Positions 14,150-18,121 of a DNA stretch of 18,121 bases are shown piece by piece. The stretch comes from Saccharofermentans sp. (GTDB lineage Bacteria > Bacillota_A > Clostridia > Saccharofermentanales > Saccharofermentanaceae): assembly GCA_024695565.1 (NCBI GenBank), contig JAILHX010000022.1, forward strand, positions 1-18,121. Reading direction: 5' to 3'. Within the stretch, counting starts at the first letter, position 1, and every line of letters begins with the position of its first letter. Under the pieces are notes generated by a model. The model was not told the origin of the DNA. It was given only the letters and a program-made list of their open reading frames with translations, and ran no database searches. A program made the translations under genes and the position numbers.

Positions 14150-15157
14150 TTACCTGGTTGCCATCTGCTGAGCCTGAACAGCAGTGATAACGATAACGCC
14201 TGCAAGCTCATCTACGCTGCATCCGCGGGACAAGTCGTTGACAGGTGCTGCGAGACCCTGGAGGAAGCTGTATGCCTCAGCCTTACCGATTCTCTGAATA
14301 AGCTTGTAACCGATGTTTCCGGCCTCAAGATTAGGAAAGATGAGGACATTAGCCTGACCTGCAACTGGAGAGCCGGGAGCCTTGGAAGCGCCGATCTCGG
14401 GAATGATAGCTGCATCGAGCTGGAGTTCGCCGTCCAGGAGAACATCAGGATACTTTTCTTTAGCGATCTTTACTGCTTCAACTACCTTGTCTACGAAGGG
14501 GTGATTTGCAGAACCCTTTGTGGAGTGGCAGAGGAAAGCAACCTTTGCCTTTTTGCCAATGAGAGCTTCGAATGATTGAGCAGATTCCGCGCCGATCTCA
14601 GCGAGTTCTTCGGGAGTAGGATCCTGCATGAGTGCGCAGTCAGCGCAGAGGATGATTCCGTCTTCACCGATGGACTTGTCGGGAAGTTCGAACATGAACG
14701 CGATCGATGCGATCTTTCTCTCAGGTGCTGTCTTGATGATCTGAAGAGCAGGGCGGAGCATGTCTGCGGAAGTGTGGCATGCGCCTGATACAAGACCATC
14801 TGCATCACCGGCTTTGACCATCATGATACCGAATGTAAGTCTGTCAGACAGGATCAGTTCCTTTGCCTTCTCGAAGGTCATGCCTTTCTTTGCTCTGATC
14901 TCAGCCAAAAGATTTGCATACTTATCTATTTCAGCTGATTTAGTGTGGTCAAGGATCTTCGCGCCCTTAATGTCTGCATTAAGTCTTGCTGCAGAAGCAG
15001 TTACATCTTCTTCAGTTCCGATGATGATGGGAGCAGCAGTTCCTTCAGCTATTACCTTAGCTGCCGCGAGTATTGTTCTGTCGTCTTCTGATTCGGGAAG
15101 AACGATAGTCTTTACGTCGCTTCTTGCTCTTTGCTTGATCGTCTCTATAAAACTCAT
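14150..15157 (-). CDS. pta: Phosphate acetyltransferase
   Basis: This 335-residue cytoplasmic enzyme interconverts acetyl-CoA plus phosphate and acetyl phosphate plus CoA, the step before ATP formation in acetate fermentation. Family signatures are the N-terminal KTIVLPESEDDRTILAAAK, the central LVSGACHTSADMLRPALQI (about 121-139) and the C-terminal PNLEAGNIGYKLIQRIGKAEA followed by PVNDLSRGCSVDEL, typical of true Pta rather than phosphate butyryltransferase. Length is normal for the short Pta form (about 330). AGGAG lies about 8 bp before the ATG in the minus sense. It is the second gene after a butyrate-kinase-type acyl kinase, with a 43-bp gap that holds a palindrome. A terminator follows it. 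Confidence 0.93.
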   Translation of the reverse strand: MSFIETIKQRARSDVKTIVLPESEDDRTILAAAKVIAEGTAAPIIIGTEEDVTASAARLNADIKGAKILDHTKSAEIDKYANLLAEIRAKKGMTFEKAKELILSDRLTFGIMMVKAGDADGLVSGACHTSADMLRPALQIIKTAPERKIASIAFMFELPDKSIGEDGIILCADCALMQDPTPEELAEIGAESAQSFEALIGKKAKVAFLCHSTKGSANHPFVDKVVEAVKIAKEKYPDVLLDGELQLDAAIIPEIGASKAPGSPVAGQANVLIFPNLEAGNIGYKLIQRIGKAEAYSFLQGLAAPVNDLSRGCSVDELAGVIVITAVQAQQMATR

Positions 15158-15182
15158 ACTGCTTTCTCCTGTTAATTATTAT

Positions 15183-15205
15183 TGATGGGGTCAGACCCTG
15201 TCAAA
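15183..15205. repeat. Palindrome around GGGTCAGACCC in the buk-pta gap
   Basis: TTGATGGGGTC (15183-15193), A, GACCCTGTCAA (15195-15205) is an almost perfect palindrome. The two imperfect pairs would be G-T wobbles in plus-strand RNA and mismatches in minus-strand RNA. It overlaps the buk stop codon (15201-15203). The core word GGGTCAGACCC is one I associate with dispersed palindromes in various bacteria, but copy number here is unknown. Confidence 0.6.
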
Positions 15206-16313
15206 GAAAATCGAATCCGTCAAATCTGGGCTTGCCGGGATATGTCTTTGCCTGCTCTTCACCTCTTAAGACTCTGAGTGCCGCAGCTCTCATAGCCTCG
15301 TGCTCAAGTTCGCCCGGATAGGAAGCGATAGGTGCGATCCAGCCACATGCTTCTGTAATGCCATCCAATACATCTTGGAAACGCATAAGTCCGCCGGTTA
15401 ATACGATACCGTCTACTTCACCGTGAAGCACGCATGCCATAGAGCCGATCCATTTAGTGATCTGATAGATCATGGCATTCCAGATAAGCTTTGCCTTCGG
15501 ATCATCTGCTTCGACCATCTCGTGAATGGTATCTGAATTGGATGTGCCGAACCAGGATGAGAGACCGCCTGTTGCGAGGCAGAGGCTTCTGATCTCTTCC
15601 TTGGGTCTGTCATATAACTTGGTGAGAACATCAGTAACAGCCATTGTTCCCATTCTTGTAGGAGTCATCGGGCCGTCGCCGCCGCTGCCGTCATTGGCAT
15701 CGATCATTCTGCCGTGCTGGTGAGCGGTGATCGTGATACCGCCGTCGATGTGGCAGACGATAAGATTCATCTCGTTATACTTCTTGCCAACGCTCTTGGC
15801 ATATTTGTGAGCTGTAGCACGCAGATTGAGAGCGTGAGTAGCGGATGTTCTGTATATTCCCTTAACGCCTGTAATACGTGCAACATCCTGATATTCGTCA
15901 ACGACGATTGGGTCTACCATGAGAAGCTTTCCGCCGAACTCGTCGTGAAGCTTCTTAGCCATCTGGACACCGAGCATGCTTGAGTGATATACGCCGCCTT
16001 TTGCTTCGCGGATATCGTTTACGAGTCTGTCGTCAACTTCGTATGTACCGCCCTCGATCGGATAGCATGCTCCGCCCCTGCCGACGATGGCATCAACGCC
16101 TGTTAAGTCGATATTGTTATCTGTCAGCCACTTCATTACATATTCCATACGGTAATCCAGCTGATCGTTAATTGTGGGGAAATTCTTTAGAATTGCTGAA
16201 TCGTGGAATACATTGCCTTCAAGTACGCTTTTCTCGTTCTCGAAAAACTCTACTTTGGTTGATGTACTGCCAGGATTTACTACGAATATCCTGTAAACTT
16301 TTGAATCTGACAT
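15201..16313 (-). CDS. buk: Butyrate kinase family acyl kinase
   Basis: This 370-residue ASKHA-fold kinase transfers phosphate between an acyl phosphate and ADP. The N-terminal phosphate loop is RIFVVNPGSTSTKVEFFE (8-25). VGRGGACYPIEGGTYEV and the region CHIDGGITITAHQHGRMIDA followed by GGDGPMTPTRMG are typical of butyrate kinase. The adenosine-binding segment IVLTGGLMRF lies near residue 305. Length fits Buk (about 355-370) and is shorter than acetate kinase (about 400). AGAGGG precedes the ATG at 16313. In classical butyrate producers buk pairs with ptb, but here it precedes pta. The enzyme might therefore act on acetyl or propionyl phosphate, or be a branched-chain acyl kinase. That substrate question is open. 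Confidence 0.92.
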   Translation of the reverse strand: MSDSKVYRIFVVNPGSTSTKVEFFENEKSVLEGNVFHDSAILKNFPTINDQLDYRMEYVMKWLTDNNIDLTGVDAIVGRGGACYPIEGGTYEVDDRLVNDIREAKGGVYHSSMLGVQMAKKLHDEFGGKLLMVDPIVVDEYQDVARITGVKGIYRTSATHALNLRATAHKYAKSVGKKYNEMNLIVCHIDGGITITAHQHGRMIDANDGSGGDGPMTPTRMGTMAVTDVLTKLYDRPKEEIRSLCLATGGLSSWFGTSNSDTIHEMVEADDPKAKLIWNAMIYQITKWIGSMACVLHGEVDGIVLTGGLMRFQDVLDGITEACGWIAPIASYPGELEHEAMRAAALRVLRGEEQAKTYPGKPRFDGFDFL

Positions 16314-16348
16314 AGAAATTCCCTCTTTTTCATATAGATAACTACGAC

Positions 16349-16377
16349 AGTATACAACCTTTTTGCTTAAAATAAAT
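16349..16377 (-). promoter_or_regulatory. Putative promoter of the buk-pta operon
   Basis: In the minus sense TATACT (16354-16349) is a good -10 about 35 bp before the buk start. The -35 position (ATTTAT, 16377-16372) is weak. The leader would carry the AGAGGG ribosome site near 16321-16326. Confidence 0.4.
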
Positions 16378-16452
16378 GCTATCTATTTAAAATATTCAGC
16401 CGAAGTTCAGGCCTGATATGTTGTATCTGATGAAATGTAATTATTTTTTGAG

Positions 16453-16458
16453 TATAAT
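16453..16458 (+). promoter_or_regulatory. -10 box of the CPBP protease promoter
   Basis: A perfect TATAAT lies 42 bp before the start codon. No convincing -35 is seen 16-18 bp upstream (ATGAAA region). GGGAGG at 16490-16495 is well placed for the ATG at 16501. Confidence 0.5.
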
Positions 16459-16500
16459 TGCTCTGGAATTAATAAGGGCACGGAATATTGGGAGGATAGA

Positions 16501-17721
16501 ATGGAAGAAAACAAAATGCGCAAAGGTCTGTCTATAACGGCAATCGTATTGATAGCTCTTTCAGCATTACTGTTAAGTATTACCAGTGCATTCGGGATTG
16601 CCTACGGATCGGAAGTGATCGTTTATGGAGTCCCGTTCATAGCCGCTGTTGCTATACCGCTTCTTGCCGTATTGATAATGCTTTCGAGATATTGCTATAA
16701 AACCGATACTCTGTCGGATATGATCGCCACGATAGGCGTCAGATATGCGATATTCGGATGGTTTTATATTTTTGTCATGAAGTTTGTTGTAGCTATGCTG
16801 TATATTTTCTGCTACGACTTCTTTTCTGCGTATTATTCGACGGTCTATCTGTTACTTAACTCGGCAAATGTCTGTGTCGGAGGAACGATCGTATTGTCAG
16901 TTGTTCTCCGCAACGTGCCGAGATACAGGATACAGAGAAGACCTATGAAGATCAGATATCTTCTGCTTCTTATCCTGATGATGTACGGACTCACTCAGGT
17001 AGGATCCTTGATGGGAATGCCGATACATCTGATCCTGTCTTCTGTCACTCTCGCAAGAGAATCAGGACTCGGTTCTTCAGATATCATGATGGGTTCAAGT
17101 TCAATAATCCTGAATCTTACAGTCGGAATCCTTCCGCCGGTTTTTGAGGAACTGTTATTCAGGAAGTTCCTGATAGACCGTACGATCCGTCACGGAGAAT
17201 TTATCAGCTGCGTTATGTCGGGGATCATGTTCGGACTTTGGCACGGCAATTTCCAGCAATTCTTCTTCGCTTTTTTCGTCGGCGTAATGTTTGCCTTTGT
17301 ATATATCCGTACGGGAAATATCATCTACACCATGATCATGCATGCGAGCATGAACCTTGTTACAACTGCGATAACGCTGCAGCTGCTTAATATTGCTATG
17401 GAAAAGATGGGATATGACCTGAATACGGGTACAGTGACTGAGATGTCTGACGCGGAACTGATGAGGAATGTGCTGCCGTGGCTCATGCTGATCCTGCTGT
17501 GGCTCGGAATCTATGTCTCATTCCAGATCGTCGGATTCATCATGTTTATCGTAAAACGCAAGAAGTTCAGGCTTGCAAAGCTGGTAGGGGAGCCCGGAAG
17601 GAAAGTCATCCTTCATACGCTTACGCACAGCCCGGAGATGTGGATATTCTTCTCATTTGCATTGCTTCTGTTCGTTTACTATTACTTACCGGATATCCTG
17701 TCTGTATTTTTTGCGGGCTGA
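16501..17721 (+). CDS. CPBP-family (CAAX/Abi) intramembrane metalloprotease
   Basis: This 406-residue membrane protein has about ten hydrophobic segments and a predicted intramembrane zinc-type protease site. The conserved motifs are EE-x3-R (E216, E217, R221 in FEELLFRKFL), FGLWHGN with H248, and MHASMN with H281 and N285, in the normal CPBP order. The family includes eukaryotic CAAX prenyl proteases and bacterial proteins linked to bacteriocin self-immunity or membrane signalling; the substrate here is unknown. A further C-terminal extension of about 100 residues with two more membrane spans follows the catalytic core. The start is supported by GGGAGG 5 bp upstream. It stands alone between divergent buk and convergent HU, with no bacteriocin gene visible nearby. 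Confidence 0.9.
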   Translation: MEENKMRKGLSITAIVLIALSALLLSITSAFGIAYGSEVIVYGVPFIAAVAIPLLAVLIMLSRYCYKTDTLSDMIATIGVRYAIFGWFYIFVMKFVVAMLYIFCYDFFSAYYSTVYLLLNSANVCVGGTIVLSVVLRNVPRYRIQRRPMKIRYLLLLILMMYGLTQVGSLMGMPIHLILSSVTLARESGLGSSDIMMGSSSIILNLTVGILPPVFEELLFRKFLIDRTIRHGEFISCVMSGIMFGLWHGNFQQFFFAFFVGVMFAFVYIRTGNIIYTMIMHASMNLVTTAITLQLLNIAMEKMGYDLNTGTVTEMSDAELMRNVLPWLMLILLWLGIYVSFQIVGFIMFIVKRKKFRLAKLVGEPGRKVILHTLTHSPEMWIFFSFALLLFVYYYLPDILSVFFAG

Positions 17722-17746
17722 TCCGCAATATAAATCTATAGAACAT

Positions 17747-17780
17747 AAAAGAGGTTGTCCGTTGGACAACCTCTTCTATT
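17747..17780. terminator. Bidirectional terminator between the CPBP protease and HU genes
   Basis: A perfect 12-bp stem, AAGAGGTTGTCC (17749-17760) with GGACAACCTCTT (17764-17775), closes a 3-nt loop. In the minus sense it ends in TTTT at the stem base and serves the HU gene well. In the plus sense only CTATT follows, so it is weaker for the protease gene. Confidence 0.85.
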
Positions 17781-17802
17781 AGCAATAATCAGTTGATAAA
17801 GA

Positions 17803-18102
17803 TTACTTCTTGGACTTCTTAGAAGGCTTTGTGTTAACCTTATCCTTAAGTGCCTTACCAGCCTTGAACTTAGGAGCTGTGCAAGCCTTAATCTTTGTAG
17901 CAGCGCCTGTCTGAGGGTTACGGCCTGTTCTAGCAGCTCTCTCAGATGTCTCGAATGTACCGAAACCTACGAGCTGAACCTTACCCTTGTTCTGAAGCTC
18001 ATCAGAAACAACCTCGATGAAAGCCTTAACTGCAGCGTCAGCATCCTTCTTGGAGATGTCAGCCTTTACAGCGATAGCATCAACTAATTCCTGTCTGTTC
18101 AT
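17803..18102 (-). CDS. hup: HU family DNA-binding protein
   Basis: This 99-residue histone-like protein forms dimers that bend and compact DNA in the nucleoid. The N-terminus MNRQELVDAIAVKADISKKDADAAV, the VQLVGFGTFETSERAARTGRNPQTG arm region with the conserved GFG and the tip RNPQTG, and the KFKAGKALKDKV helix are all typical of HU. A Lys/Ser-rich tail (TKPSKKSKK) of about nine residues extends beyond the usual 90-residue core. GGGAGG lies about 8 bp before the ATG in the minus sense. Its promoter lies outside the window. Confidence 0.96.
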   Translation of the reverse strand: MNRQELVDAIAVKADISKKDADAAVKAFIEVVSDELQNKGKVQLVGFGTFETSERAARTGRNPQTGAATKIKACTAPKFKAGKALKDKVNTKPSKKSKK

Positions 18103-18121
18103 TATTAAATCCTCCCTGAAT

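Noticed and set aside
16501..17721. CPBP protease as bacteriocin immunity or phage defence gene
   Set aside because: No bacteriocin precursor, export or toxin gene is nearby; the family is broad and the context is housekeeping.

Overview
This window looks like chromosomal DNA from a gut- or rumen-type Clostridia (Firmicutes). The evidence is strong GGAGG-type ribosome binding sites, a BspA-like repeat protein with a sortase-like C-terminus, a CsoR-CopA copper locus, a butyrate-kinase-family gene, a GGGtGRT-family gene end and Gram-positive lipoprotein and two-component genes. The genus cannot be fixed from the sequence. There is no rRNA, tRNA, CRISPR array, phage or insertion sequence, and gene density is normal.

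Layout. At 1-165 is the 3' end of a GGGtGRT-family gene with its terminator. At 358-2652 is a large secreted surface protein with 13 leucine-rich units of about 23 residues, three InlB/Flg_new-type repeats and a VPSTG-plus-membrane-anchor tail. At 2838-4073 is an orphan ChvE-like sugar-binding lipoprotein on a coiled-coil stalk. At 4194-5813 is an NhaC-type antiporter, whose 3' end overlaps the convergent EamA transporter (5743-6654, minus) by 71 bp. The 389-bp divergent spacer 6655-7043 holds two near-identical palindromes and a copper-responsive promoter with two CsoR operators.

Copper locus. csoR (7044-7346) and copA (7374-9914) form an autoregulated efflux operon. CopA carries a heavy-metal-binding domain at each end. 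The C-terminal one is a complete CopZ-like chaperone preceded by its own in-frame Shine-Dalgarno and ATG, so the gene may yield both the fused pump and a free chaperone.

Two-component block. A response regulator (9972-10625), a sensor kinase (10629-12008) and a membrane-anchored extracytoplasmic protein of unknown family (12005-12757) are tightly coupled. A 77-residue single-span membrane protein (12860-13093) follows its own upstream region, which carries a direct repeat with an 11-bp period. That is the spacing expected of an OmpR/PhoB-family binding site, so it may be a target of this regulator.

Minus-strand block. A DUF4037 protein (13097-14065) is followed upstream by a buk-pta operon (16313 to 14150). 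It pairs a butyrate-kinase-type acyl kinase with a phosphate acetyltransferase rather than the usual phosphate butyryltransferase, for substrate-level ATP formation from acyl-CoA. The window closes with a CPBP-family membrane protease (16501-17721) and an HU gene (17803-18102, minus), which share a bidirectional terminator.

No obviously new large system is visible. The items most worth a second look are the twin palindromes, the CopA-CopZ fusion with an internal start, and the possible regulon formed by the two-component block and the small membrane protein.
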